Source: Neptunicoccus sediminis (GTDB taxonomy: Bacteria; Pseudomonadota; Alphaproteobacteria; Rhodobacterales; Rhodobacteraceae). Taken from it: DNA of 64,000 nucleotides. The DNA is taken from positions 124,001 to 188,000 of the forward strand of contig NZ_MDVX01000002.1 in the NCBI RefSeq assembly GCF_001719615.1, written 5' to 3'. The notes under the pieces are model-generated. The model saw only the letters and a list, made by a program, of their open reading frames with translations, was not told the DNA's origin and ran no database searches. Position 1 is the first letter of the stretch. Each line of letters starts with the position of its first letter. The position numbers and the translations under genes were made by a program. Of this stretch, positions 17,079 to 26,422 are shown piece after piece.

Positions 17079-20000
17079 TCAGAGCGAATTGGGGCAGCGA
17101 AACAACCGCACCGCCTTGGAGGAGAAAGGGTTAATCGCAGAACCGGCGCGCATTTGGAAGACGGCTATACGACCGCCCACATTGAACACGATACGGGTCT
17201 GGTCTGCGACATTGGTGCGGCGGATTTCCGAACTGTCGAGCAGGCGGAACCAGCTCCACGGGCCGTCCATCTGGCGCTGGTTCCGCCGCCCTTCGATCGC
17301 GGGGCTGAAGGTGACAGAGGTACTGCCCCCCTGCGGCCATTTCAAAGAGGTCGTCTGCTGGGGACCATGAGCATAGTTGAGCGGCTGGCCGTCGATCAGC
17401 AGGGTCACTTCCTGCGCGTTAGGGTCCAGCGCGATGGGTTTGAGATCAAAAGTAATGGATGGCAGGCCGGGCGCGAGAAAATAGGCGTCGCGGATCTCGG
17501 CGGCCAGTTCGAATTGTTCCAGCACACTGTCCGAAATCCCCAGGTCCTTGCCCGTGGTGCGTTTGAATTTCCACGGGCGCGAGGACACATCCACATGTTC
17601 GGCCAGATTATTGGTGAAAAACGTGTCAATCAGTCCTTGGGGCGCAAACAGCCGGGCAAAATCCTGTATGCCCACTTCGGCGCGGGATTTCCGGTTGAAC
17701 GGATAGCGGTTGTCCAGCGCCTGTTTGCAGAACGGCAGCACCTGCGCCTGCCACTGGTTGTTCAGTTTGGAGCGTTGCCCCCCCGCCGCAGCGCCCGAGG
17801 CGGCCTCTATGATCTGGGTGGACCAGCGTTTGATCGGCCCGTCCATCGGCACGATTGTTTCCTGTAACCGCTGCACCGCTTCGCCCTGCCCTGTGACAGT
17901 TCCGCTGACCGACAGGCGGTTCAGCTCCTGATAGACAGCAACATATAATTCCATAATCCGGCTGATGTCGCCCGGCGTGTTTTCATCCGGACCTTTGACA
18001 AAGGTATGCAGGCTGTTGAAACGGTCCTGCACTTGCTGGCCGGGTTTGGGCGGCGCCGCGCCATCGACGGTGGCGGCGGACTGCAGCACCGCCAAAAGCC
18101 GTTGGGTGCGCACGCCGAGCCCTTCGACCGCAAGGGCACTGCCTTCCGCGCCAAAGCCGCTGGCAACGCCTTCCACAACCTCATTCGCGCGGCGTTCGGC
18201 CAGTCGTGTCTGCTCGGCCACCTGATTCATGATCTTGAACACGGGCGAAGACGGACCGGACAAGAGGTTCAGCGTCTTGACCGTTTGGGACATGGACGAC
18301 ATCGGCGCAATGTCCACATCCCCCAGAATGGTTTCCCACGCGATGATATAATCGGAATAATAGAGGTCGAGCACATCTTTTGCGATCAGCGCCAGTGCAT
18401 TTGCATCGCTGAGGTCTTCGGCGCGGGGACCAAGCACCCAATTGTCCTTTCTGATTTGCTCTGCCACATCGAGCGCGGCCGGCAGGAAGACATTGTAGAA
18501 CCCGTCATAGGTGTAAATCCCTTCCACGCCGCTGGACAGGGGCAAACCGCTTGGGCGGACCATAACCTGATTTGTCGCCGCACCACCGGCCACAAGCAGG
18601 GTCCAGTCCGGCAGGGCCTTGGCCTCCGGTCCCTCAACAATGGTGCGATAGGCCCGCGCCGCCACAGGGGTTTCCGACAGGATGCCCTGCACCTGTTCCA
18701 CCAGCGGACCGTCCAGCGGAATAGAAATCATCGGCTGGTTAATCATATTCGTCAGATGGGTCACAAGCGCCTGTTGTGATGCGGCGTCGGGCTCTCCGGC
18801 GAATTCATTTGCCCATTCCAGCGTGAACCATTGCAGCACCAGATCGCGGTCCATCGGTCCCTGCTGACCGAGCATCATATAGACCTTAAGCGCCTCAAAC
18901 AGCAGGGTTTCATTGTTGAGATTGGTCTGGATCAACTCCTCCATCCGCAACAAAAGACGGGGCAGTAGTTTCTGGTTCAGCGCGGCGCGATAGGTTTGTG
19001 CGGCTTCCGTGCCGACTGCGTCGCCCTGATACAGACCATAGGTCAGGCTGCGCGGGGGCAGCGGATCGGTCTGTGACGGGTTGCCCGGCATGGCAAGCAG
19101 GATGTTCAGTGGCTCGACAAGCTGGCGCACATCGGTATCGGCAATCGGATTGCCCGGCACATCCGCTACCTTGCTGGAATAAAGTTCAATCTGCGTTTTT
19201 GCATCTGCGACCAACTGCCGGTTTCCCAAAAAGCTGTTGGTCCAAATCCCCACAACGCCAAGAGTCAGCAGCACGGCGGCGGCCACGGTGCCGCGCACAA
19301 TCCAGCGGTAGCGGCGTTCTACCTTGTCATCGGCTGAGACCAGTCCGGCCTCGGGGAAGATTACCTTATCGAGAAGGTTGCGCAGGAAGTAACTGCGCCC
19401 CGCGCCCTGCCCCGAACCCACCGCCTGACGCCCCAGCCCGAAGGTCCGCGCCATCCCGCCCATCAGCCGGTCAATCGGCGTGCCTTCTTGTGTGCCAGAG
19501 GAGAAATAGACCCCGCGCACCAGTTGGGTCTGGGAAAACTTGCTGTCGAGAAAAATCTCCGACAGGAAATCCCGCACCACCGGACGCAAGCTAGCCACCT
19601 GTTGGGGAAATCCGGCAATCATGGAACGGCGTTGCGGGTCGGAAACCTGCGCCAGCCGGTCCAGTGACAGATCGTTCAGATGGGCCAGCATGGTTTCAAA
19701 CTGCGCATCAAACCCGTCCAGCGGTTTGCGTTTGTCCTTGGGGCCTTCCATCGGATAGGTGAAGCCCCAGACCTGCTCACGGGCCTCCCGGCCCAAATTT
19801 TCAAAAAACTCTGTGAATCCAACGAGAAGGTCTGCCTTTGTCAAAAGGATATACACCGGAAACCGCACCCCGAGCTTTTCGCGCAGCTCTGTCAGGCGCA
19901 GGCGGATGGCGGTGGCGTACTCCTTGCGTTGCGCATCATTCTGGACCGCAATATCGGACAGGGAAATCGCCACAATCGCGCCGTTAATCGGCTGGCGCTT

Positions 20001-20657
20001 GCGGAATTTCTTCAGCATATTCAGAAAACCGTTCCACGCACGACTGTCGGCCTCTGCATCGCTGTCCTGTGTGGTGTAGCGGCCTGCGGTGTCGATCAGC
20101 ACCGCTTCATCCGTGAACCACCAGTCACAGTTGCGCGTGCCGCCAATGCCGCCAATCGCCTGCATTCCCATCTTTTCGGCCAGCGGGAATTTTAGCCCCG
20201 AGTTGACAATCGCCGTCGTTTTTCCGGCACCCGGCGGCCCGATCATCAGATACCACGGCAATTGATAGAGCTTCTGGCTGCGTCCGCGCCCGCCCAGCTT
20301 GGATTTGCGCAGGGTTTTGAGCGCATCGCGCATCCGGTTGCGCATTTCGGCCATCTCAGCCTTGACCGTTTCGTCCTGTTCATCCGCCGGATCGTCTTCC
20401 ACCTCGACGATCTCATCGGCCATTTTGCTCTCACGTCGCGCCCGCAACAGCGCGAACAGCAACATCAGGAACAGGGTAACAACGAATATGATCGCTATTG
20501 CCACCAAGCGTGCCGTGACGGTTTCCAGCGGGAAACTTCCGCCCAGACCGATTATCGGCCCGATAAACCAGACCAACGCCATCAACAATCCGGCAACGAT
20601 CGCAAGGATGCCATTGGTGTGGAAAATCCACTGGAAAATGCGCTGGAAAACCGCCAT
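17079..20657 (-). CDS. tssM: T6SS membrane-complex protein TssM (IcmF)
   Basis: Large inner-membrane component that spans the periplasm and joins TssL to the lipoprotein TssJ. Two hydrophobic spans are near residues 17-38 and 50-72. A cytoplasmic domain follows with Walker A GPPGAGKT at 140-147, and a third span near 450 leads into a periplasmic part of about 720 residues. An intact P-loop suggests NTP binding. The length of 1192 residues is normal. The ATG directly follows the tssL stop (TAGATG), so they are coupled. Confidence 0.96.
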   Translation of the reverse strand: MAVFQRIFQWIFHTNGILAIVAGLLMALVWFIGPIIGLGGSFPLETVTARLVAIAIIFVVTLFLMLLFALLRARRESKMADEIVEVEDDPADEQDETVKAEMAEMRNRMRDALKTLRKSKLGGRGRSQKLYQLPWYLMIGPPGAGKTTAIVNSGLKFPLAEKMGMQAIGGIGGTRNCDWWFTDEAVLIDTAGRYTTQDSDAEADSRAWNGFLNMLKKFRKRQPINGAIVAISLSDIAVQNDAQRKEYATAIRLRLTELREKLGVRFPVYILLTKADLLVGFTEFFENLGREAREQVWGFTYPMEGPKDKRKPLDGFDAQFETMLAHLNDLSLDRLAQVSDPQRRSMIAGFPQQVASLRPVVRDFLSEIFLDSKFSQTQLVRGVYFSSGTQEGTPIDRLMGGMARTFGLGRQAVGSGQGAGRSYFLRNLLDKVIFPEAGLVSADDKVERRYRWIVRGTVAAAVLLTLGVVGIWTNSFLGNRQLVADAKTQIELYSSKVADVPGNPIADTDVRQLVEPLNILLAMPGNPSQTDPLPPRSLTYGLYQGDAVGTEAAQTYRAALNQKLLPRLLLRMEELIQTNLNNETLLFEALKVYMMLGQQGPMDRDLVLQWFTLEWANEFAGEPDAASQQALVTHLTNMINQPMISIPLDGPLVEQVQGILSETPVAARAYRTIVEGPEAKALPDWTLLVAGGAATNQVMVRPSGLPLSSGVEGIYTYDGFYNVFLPAALDVAEQIRKDNWVLGPRAEDLSDANALALIAKDVLDLYYSDYIIAWETILGDVDIAPMSSMSQTVKTLNLLSGPSSPVFKIMNQVAEQTRLAERRANEVVEGVASGFGAEGSALAVEGLGVRTQRLLAVLQSAATVDGAAPPKPGQQVQDRFNSLHTFVKGPDENTPGDISRIMELYVAVYQELNRLSVSGTVTGQGEAVQRLQETIVPMDGPIKRWSTQIIEAASGAAAGGQRSKLNNQWQAQVLPFCKQALDNRYPFNRKSRAEVGIQDFARLFAPQGLIDTFFTNNLAEHVDVSSRPWKFKRTTGKDLGISDSVLEQFELAAEIRDAYFLAPGLPSITFDLKPIALDPNAQEVTLLIDGQPLNYAHGPQQTTSLKWPQGGSTSVTFSPAIEGRRNQRQMDGPWSWFRLLDSSEIRRTNVADQTRIVFNVGGRIAVFQMRAGSAINPFSSKAVRLFRCPNSL

Positions 20658-22019
20658 CTAGTTGTTCTCTCTCATTAAAATGACTTCGATCCGCCGGTTC
20701 TCTGCCCGACCCTCGCGGGTGCCATTATCGGCTATCGGTTCCTTGTCCGACCGTCCTTCTGCGGACATGCGGGCCGGATCCTGTAGGGTACCCGCAATGG
20801 ATTGCATCACCTTTTCCGCCCGTTTGAGCGAGAGGTGCAGATTGGATGGAAAGCGGGCGGTTTTGATCGGAATGTTATCGGAATGGCCCGCAATAATGAT
20901 CTTTCCGGGTTCCTCATTCAGTGCCTGTGCGATCCGGTTCATGATCGGCTTGAACCGGTCCACCAACGTGTCAGAGGCCGGTTGGAACATGCCTGACCCC
21001 TTGATCCGCACGGTAACGGTATTGGCATCATCAAAGACGGTAACTAGCTGTTCTTCAATCTCTTTTTCCAAAAACTTCGCCACACGTTCCTTTTGCCCGC
21101 TTTCCACCGGCGGTGGTGGTGGCGGTGGCGGGGCCTGACGTTTCAGTTCCACCTGTTCCTGCGCCCCGAGCGCGGCGAGTTGTCCTTGCAACCGTTCCGT
21201 ATCCCCCGAGAGCGCCCAGGCCAGCCCCACATAGGACAGGCCCAGGACCGCCGTCATCAGGCCGAAGATCAACCAGGCCGGCATCCATGCGCTAAGCGGT
21301 TTATGGGGCAGTTTCAGACCTTTCCACACCGGCGCGATCTCCGGTTCCAGCGGGCCGCGCTGGGCGCGGATCAGGCTGGCGAGCCCTGCACGGATTGTTG
21401 CATGTTTCTCTGCGCCCCGATCCTCGACACGCAAGCGCCCCTCAAACCCGAGCGAGAGGCACATAAAAATGAACTCTAGAAGAAGAAGGTTAACGGTCGG
21501 TTCCTTTTCCAGCCGTGCCAGCAATTCGTAAAAACGGTCGCCGCCGTGGGTTTCCTTGTGAAAGGTGCCAACCATCGACTGCTGCGCCCAGATAGAGCGC
21601 CCGCCCCAAGGGGTGTTCAGCACCACATCGTCAATGGTTGCACAGATCGCATAGCGGGCGATTTTCACCTGCTGAGCGGGCACTTGTGCCTGTAAAGCTG
21701 CGGTTTCAAAGCCTTGGATCTGTTGCACGACCGCATTGCGCAGCGCGTTCGGGTCATTGTGCTGGGCGCGGTTGCGGATACGTCCGACGAGGGAAAACAG
21801 CGGCGCGGCGGCGGCGTTCAGCGGGTTCAGACCGGATCGCGCCGCTGTAATATCCACTGGCGCCGCTGTTTGTGGTGTTGCCGCCATTGCTGGCGGGTTT
21901 GGCGCTGGCGACGGGTCTGCAGGTGTCTCAGGGGCAGCGGGGGAACGACCGCCCGGATTGAGGTTCACCACCGTTTTTTCGGTGTCCCCCGGTTCCGCAA
22001 AAGGATCGTCCTTATTCAC
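20658..22019 (-). CDS. tssL: T6SS membrane-complex protein TssL with OmpA-like C-terminus
   Basis: DotU-family protein of 453 residues. A Pro/Ala-rich N-terminal tail (1-60) precedes the cytoplasmic DotU domain. One membrane span (LIFGLMTAVLGLSYVGLAWAL) is near residue 260, followed by a run of eight or nine prolines and a C-terminal OmpA-type peptidoglycan-binding domain (AGHSDNIPIKTARFPSNLHL). This 'extended' TssL anchors the complex to the cell wall, so no separate TagL is needed. The start is GTG 22019. It is immediately followed by tssM. Confidence 0.95.
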   Translation of the reverse strand: MNKDDPFAEPGDTEKTVVNLNPGGRSPAAPETPADPSPAPNPPAMAATPQTAAPVDITAARSGLNPLNAAAAPLFSLVGRIRNRAQHNDPNALRNAVVQQIQGFETAALQAQVPAQQVKIARYAICATIDDVVLNTPWGGRSIWAQQSMVGTFHKETHGGDRFYELLARLEKEPTVNLLLLEFIFMCLSLGFEGRLRVEDRGAEKHATIRAGLASLIRAQRGPLEPEIAPVWKGLKLPHKPLSAWMPAWLIFGLMTAVLGLSYVGLAWALSGDTERLQGQLAALGAQEQVELKRQAPPPPPPPPVESGQKERVAKFLEKEIEEQLVTVFDDANTVTVRIKGSGMFQPASDTLVDRFKPIMNRIAQALNEEPGKIIIAGHSDNIPIKTARFPSNLHLSLKRAEKVMQSIAGTLQDPARMSAEGRSDKEPIADNGTREGRAENRRIEVILMRENN

Positions 22020-22043
22020 CCTAGCACCTCGTTTTCAAGCGGC

Positions 22044-23384
22044 TCATCCGTTGCGGATGGCCCATAATTCCATCTCTAGTCCCGGAAACTCTCCGGCTAC
22101 ATGCACCGCCAACCCGCCGGATGTGCGCATTTTCTTCCAATAGGCGCTGTCGGGGTCCAGCTCGAAGTAGACCACCCCCGCGTGATAGGGGATCTGGCGC
22201 GGCGCCACAGGCAGGGGGCGCAAACCGATCCCCGGCAGGGCCGAATTCACCAGTTGCCGGATGTCCTCTACCGGACCCAGCTTGGCCTGTGTCGGCATAT
22301 GGCGGCGGATGTTTTCAGCGGCGGTATCGGCTTTGCAGGCCAGCACCATTTGCGTATCGCTCAGCAGACGTTTGTCCGCGATGACACCGACCGAAACCCC
22401 GTATTTGCGCGGTTGCAGCGGGATCGCCACGGCGGTCTGCTCCAACACCGCAGAAAGATACTGGCGCAACGTGCGGATCAAGGGCTGGAAGGTCGCTGTA
22501 AGATTGTCATGCTGATAGGGCGGAAACTCCGGCGGGCGTTTTTCCGGTGCCATAAAAGTGGCCAACTCCCCCGCCAGCCCCACCAGCATCATAAAAAGAC
22601 CGCAGGGATGGGTGTTTTCCACCTGCCCGAGATGACGGATTTGCGGCAGGTAGCGGTTAACCGTGATCAACAACAGGTAATCCGACAGTTCTGCCACGCC
22701 CTTGGCCGGACCATTATCAGCCAGCCGCCCCGCAAGCGCATCGCAGCGATGGGCCAGCAGGCCTTCGATTTCGCGCAGAAATTCTGTCAAAGGACTTGCG
22801 GCCCGCTGGTCCAGAACCGTCGGGATAAAGGAACGGTCCAACAGGATTTCCCCGTCAGAGCGCACCTCGATCACCTTGGCGATCGGGATCACAAGCTGGT
22901 CTTCGAGATCATCCAGATCAAGGGCGAATTGCAAGCGCAGCTTGCCCACGCCGATGGTCGTCGCCTTGCGATCCCGCCCCACCGCATTGGTCACGTCAAC
23001 CTCTGCGGGTTGATAGCGGGATGCGGAGTTTTCGTGGAACTCCAGCTCTACCTCAACCGCGCCGTGGCGCCGTGTCGGGATCGCCAGAAACACCACCGAA
23101 TCCTTAACCGTGGTGGGAACCTCCATCGCGGGCGGCAGGTCATCCACCGCCGGAATGCGAAAGCTGGTGCCATCCGGTGTGATCCCGTCACAGGATTTGA
23201 TCGCGAATTTACCCAGCCTCAACAGTTCGTCATCTATGGTCAGTTCGCGCAGCCCCCAGATATAGGGCGCAGCCCCCCGCGATACACCCGCGATCTGGCT
23301 TTCCAGATAGCGGTCATTCTGCTGGAAGTGATGGGGCTGCAAAAACAACCCTTCGGACCAGATGACTTTACTTTCCCAAGACAC
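22044..23384 (-). CDS. tssK: T6SS baseplate protein TssK
   Basis: Baseplate component that links the membrane complex to the TssFGE wedge, 446 residues. The N-terminus (SWESKVIWSEGLFLQPHHFQQ) is the strongly conserved TssK start. I placed the start at GTG 23384, since AGGAAGGA lies eight to nine bases upstream and families start here; a longer frame would run into tssJ. It lies 14 bases after tssJ and 24 bases before tssL. Confidence 0.95.
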   Translation of the reverse strand: MSWESKVIWSEGLFLQPHHFQQNDRYLESQIAGVSRGAAPYIWGLRELTIDDELLRLGKFAIKSCDGITPDGTSFRIPAVDDLPPAMEVPTTVKDSVVFLAIPTRRHGAVEVELEFHENSASRYQPAEVDVTNAVGRDRKATTIGVGKLRLQFALDLDDLEDQLVIPIAKVIEVRSDGEILLDRSFIPTVLDQRAASPLTEFLREIEGLLAHRCDALAGRLADNGPAKGVAELSDYLLLITVNRYLPQIRHLGQVENTHPCGLFMMLVGLAGELATFMAPEKRPPEFPPYQHDNLTATFQPLIRTLRQYLSAVLEQTAVAIPLQPRKYGVSVGVIADKRLLSDTQMVLACKADTAAENIRRHMPTQAKLGPVEDIRQLVNSALPGIGLRPLPVAPRQIPYHAGVVYFELDPDSAYWKKMRTSGGLAVHVAGEFPGLEMELWAIRNG

Positions 23385-23398
23385 GTAGCGCGTCCTTC

Positions 23399-23839
23399 CT
23401 ATTTTGAGATATTCACACTGTTCGCACCGAGCGAGATGGTCAGCGTATTGACCTTCCCTGCCACGAGCGGCGTTGTTGCACGCCATTTTGCGGTGGAAAT
23501 CTCTTTGAACCCGACCGCGACACCAATCGCCGCAGGGCCTTCGCCTTCAAAGGCGGCGGACACATTCTTTGTTTGACCCGGTGACAGCAGCACGGATTCC
23601 TTGCGCACAAAATCCGCCCCGAGAACCGCCGAAGGCGTGGCCGTCAATGAGGCGTAATCCGTTCCGTTGAATTTAGCCGTGGAGTTCAGGTAATAAATCG
23701 TCGCCTTGACCGGCAACCCGCCGTTCACGCCCGCGCTGGCGGTGACGTTCATCGCCACTTGGGTCGGTGTGGGTGCGCAGGCCGTCATCACCGCCAGTGC
23801 AGCTACAGACAGGCCCGCAAGCCTCAGTTTCGCTAGCAT
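23399..23839 (-). CDS. tssJ: T6SS outer-membrane lipoprotein TssJ
   Basis: Lipoprotein of 146 residues that anchors the TssM periplasmic domain to the outer membrane. The signal peptide ends with lipobox MTAC, cysteine at residue 21. The mature part has the beta-sandwich character of SciN/TssJ, including a segment on polar molecules (VKATIYYLNSTAKF) like other members. AAAGGA lies nine bases upstream of ATG 23839. It lies between fha and tssK, usual for the system. Confidence 0.9.
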   Translation of the reverse strand: MLAKLRLAGLSVAALAVMTACAPTPTQVAMNVTASAGVNGGLPVKATIYYLNSTAKFNGTDYASLTATPSAVLGADFVRKESVLLSPGQTKNVSAAFEGEGPAAIGVAVGFKEISTAKWRATTPLVAGKVNTLTISLGANSVNISK

Positions 23840-23854
23840 AATTCCAGTCCTTTC

Positions 23855-25432
23855 CTAATCCGATTTCAGTTTTTGCAATTGGTCCTTGTAGGCTTTGGCA
23901 AATTCCTTGCCGAACAAAGTATTAAAATCTTCTTCCGCGTCTTCGGACAGTTGTTTGTAGAGTTTTTCAAATACATCCCAGTATTGCGCTTTTTTGCCTT
24001 TGAGCAAGCCTCCCAAGCGGCCGCTGTCCTCTATTCGGGTGGCGAGTTCCGCCGGATCGAACCGCGCAAGCAGGGTTTTGATCGCGCTTTCCATGCCCGA
24101 CATCATCGCTACCTCATGGGCCTTGATGTCCATCATCGCTTCGGCGGCGGCTTTATCGGCGCTTTGATACCCGGCGACTGTGGGTTTGATCATCGCCTCC
24201 ACCGCCTGCTGACCGGAAATGGAAAACTTGATCGGATTGTTACCATCCGGCGAGATTGTCGTCTGGCCCAACCGCAATTCGTCCTTGATCGAGGCCCGCG
24301 CCATCAACACCTCTCGCGCGCCTTCCACTAGGGTGCGAAACGCGATGCCGGTGCGTTCCATGATCGGGCCGAGTTCTTCGTCGCTAATCCGGCTGTGATC
24401 CACACCGGCAGCCCCCAGAAACTGCCGCGCGAGGGCATGGTCAGAGGCGGATGACGGGTGCGGTGGTGGCGCTTCGGCTTGCGCCGCAGGTTGCGGCGCG
24501 GGCGGTTCAGGCTGCGCTGCAGGCTGTGGCGCGGGGGCCGCCGCCGGTTTTGCGGGGACCGGTTCTGGCGGCGTGCCGAGCAGTTCGTCAATCGGGTCAC
24601 TGCTGTCGCTTTTTGCGGGCTGTTCCGCCCTATCCGGCTCGGGGATGCTGAACGGCTCTGACGAAAAGGTTGTTTCCGGTATCAACCCGCCCCCGGCCGG
24701 AGCCGGCTGGCTTGGAGCGGCGGCATTAGGGGGGCCGCCCATCGGTTCGGGGGTTGCGCCCTGTAGGTCATCCTCCCAGTTGTCGGGAATGGCTTGCGCG
24801 GTGCTGTTGGAGCGAAAGAAATCCTGTCCGGGTCCCGAATGGTCCGGCACGCTTGCCCCGCCCTCGCGGTCGGGGTTCGGGGCCACGTCGAGAAAATCGT
24901 CAATGGTGTTGTCAGGATCATCCGACAGGTCCGGCGTTTTCATATCCATCGCATTCGGGGGTGCCTCCCCCAGCAGATCATCGAGAAAATCCCCGCCGTC
25001 CGTGTCCAGACTGCCCACTTCCGCCAGCGTATCAAGCGTGGGGGCCGTATCCTCTACAATCGGCTCCTCCCCCAGCGGGGGTGGCAGATCACCAAACGGA
25101 TCGGCAGAGGCAGTCGCCGTGACAATCACCACCTGCATTTCATAAGACCCGATCCGCAGCACATCACCGTCATTCAGCGGCGTTGGAAAATCCCCGAGCG
25201 GTGCGCTCTCTCCGTTCAGAAACGTGCCATTGGTCGAGGTATCGACAATCACGTAATCCCCGCCCCGTTCCTGCACCACCGCATGGGAAGACGAAATCTC
25301 GCGGGTGGGATCGGGCAGAACCACGTTGTTGGTTTCGGACCGCCCGATGGTTAACGCCCCTCCCACAAGCGGAAAAGCGGTTTCACGGCCCGGCTGGGCG
25401 CCACTGGACAGGATTTGCAACGTGAGGGTCAT
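23855..25432 (-). CDS. tagH: T6SS FHA-domain protein (Fha/TagH)
   Basis: Forkhead-associated protein that recognises phosphothreonine and switches the T6SS on after phosphorylation by PpkA. The FHA domain is at about residues 25-95: LTIGRSETNNVVLPD, then SSSHAVV and TSTNGTFLNG, with the Arg, Ser, His and Asn that bind the phosphothreonine. The middle (130-340) is a long acidic and Ala/Pro-rich linker. The final 190 residues (AFRTLVEGAREVLMAR to the end) match the C-terminal TagH domain. The 525-residue length is within the family range. Confidence 0.93.
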   Translation of the reverse strand: MTLTLQILSSGAQPGRETAFPLVGGALTIGRSETNNVVLPDPTREISSSHAVVQERGGDYVIVDTSTNGTFLNGESAPLGDFPTPLNDGDVLRIGSYEMQVVIVTATASADPFGDLPPPLGEEPIVEDTAPTLDTLAEVGSLDTDGGDFLDDLLGEAPPNAMDMKTPDLSDDPDNTIDDFLDVAPNPDREGGASVPDHSGPGQDFFRSNSTAQAIPDNWEDDLQGATPEPMGGPPNAAAPSQPAPAGGGLIPETTFSSEPFSIPEPDRAEQPAKSDSSDPIDELLGTPPEPVPAKPAAAPAPQPAAQPEPPAPQPAAQAEAPPPHPSSASDHALARQFLGAAGVDHSRISDEELGPIMERTGIAFRTLVEGAREVLMARASIKDELRLGQTTISPDGNNPIKFSISGQQAVEAMIKPTVAGYQSADKAAAEAMMDIKAHEVAMMSGMESAIKTLLARFDPAELATRIEDSGRLGGLLKGKKAQYWDVFEKLYKQLSEDAEEDFNTLFGKEFAKAYKDQLQKLKSD

Positions 25433-25451
25433 GGTCTTGGTCTTGCTCCCG

Positions 25452-25745
25452 TCATGAAATCAGAACCGTCGGGCAGCCCGGACCAACGATCACCCCTCCG
25501 TGCGCGGTGGAATCCGTCAATCGTGCGGCTGGCTTGCTGCCAATCAGACAAGAGGTGGAGCCTTTTATAATAACATCCGGTGGCCCCACACAGGTGCACA
25601 TTGTCCCGAGGTTGGCTGCTGGCATATTGCCGATCAGGACATTGGGCTGACCGGGGGGAAGAATCGGACCGCCCACATGGGGAACAATGCCAGTCACCAT
25701 GGGGCAAACATGTGCGTCGGTCACGCGGGCAGCAGGCAGGCTCAT
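25452..25745 (-). CDS. PAAR-domain spike-tip protein
   Basis: Small protein of 97 residues that forms the sharp tip on VgrG. The sequence is PAAR throughout: PAARVTDAHVCP, GGPILPPG, NVLIGNMPAAN, then STSCLIGSKPAARLTD and a final GCPTVLI. Histidines and cysteines that hold the zinc at the tip are present. There is no N- or C-terminal extension, so it carries no effector domain of its own. AAGGAGC lies about eight bases before ATG 25745. It is close to vgrG, with one gene between. Confidence 0.95.
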   Translation of the reverse strand: MSLPAARVTDAHVCPMVTGIVPHVGGPILPPGQPNVLIGNMPAANLGTMCTCVGPPDVIIKGSTSCLIGSKPAARLTDSTAHGGVIVGPGCPTVLIS

Positions 25746-25814
25746 CGGGTCAGCTCCTTACTTATCACAATCACTATAAGTGATTTCATTGGTTTCTCCA
25801 TCTTTATGGCCGGT

Positions 25815-26411
25815 TCATTGCGGTTTTTCTCCGGTGCCTCCGGCGGCAATGTCCAAGGAAATTGCGACCAGTTCCTGCCAATTGGCCTCTGCCTGTTCCT
25901 GATCTTCGTCCCGAAGGGCCGCGTTCAACAGAACCGCAAAAACCAGTGTCGGCGTGGCGGAAGGGGCGCTTTTGACCTCTTCCTCCATGCCTTTGGCGAT
26001 CCCGTGAAAGGCTGCATCCGCTGCCATCACGGTCGGATCCTCGGGGTCCGCTTGCTCGATCACCTTTTGTACTGCTGCGCGGGTTTCAACATTGGGATGA
26101 TAGACCCAGGCCCGCGCCACTTGCAGCGCTTCCGTGGGTTCTGCACCCTGGGGCAACATACGCGCCGCCCCGTGACAGGCGAGCCAGACAGATTCCCGCA
26201 CCGGCAGCCCATGGGCCATGACATGGAAATAGGATGGCACTGCCCGCGCGGCATAAAGCGCAGCAAGCCCCTCGGATAGAGAAACATCCGGTGCGATGCC
26301 CAAAGCGGGATCTATCTTGATCTTGTGTTCCGCACAAAACGGTCCAAAGGGCCGGTCGGCTATCTTTTTGAGGTTGCCGAAATCCGCTGCTGTTTTCGTT
26401 GCTTCACTCAT
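25815..26411 (-). CDS. T6SS-linked protein of unknown function, between PAAR and VgrG
   Basis: Acidic cytoplasmic-looking protein of 198 residues with no signal peptide or membrane span. It is mostly alpha-helical and Ala-rich. Centrally it has WLACHGAARMLPQG and ARAWVYHP segments, and a C-terminal helix region. I recall similar short proteins next to vgrG in other alphaproteobacterial T6SS loci (the DUF6931 type), but this is memory rather than proof. Its position between vgrG and the PAAR gene suggests an adaptor or chaperone for spike assembly. AAGGG lies upstream of ATG 26411. Confidence 0.6.
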   Translation of the reverse strand: MSEATKTAADFGNLKKIADRPFGPFCAEHKIKIDPALGIAPDVSLSEGLAALYAARAVPSYFHVMAHGLPVRESVWLACHGAARMLPQGAEPTEALQVARAWVYHPNVETRAAVQKVIEQADPEDPTVMAADAAFHGIAKGMEEEVKSAPSATPTLVFAVLLNAALRDEDQEQAEANWQELVAISLDIAAGGTGEKPQ

Positions 26412-26422
26412 GCTGCCTGCCC

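Noticed and set aside
22101-23576. Open frame of about 490 codons opposite tssK
   Set aside because: The opposite strand encodes clear TssK and TssJ; the frame's product is rich in Arg, His and Gln, as expected for antisense of a GC-rich gene.
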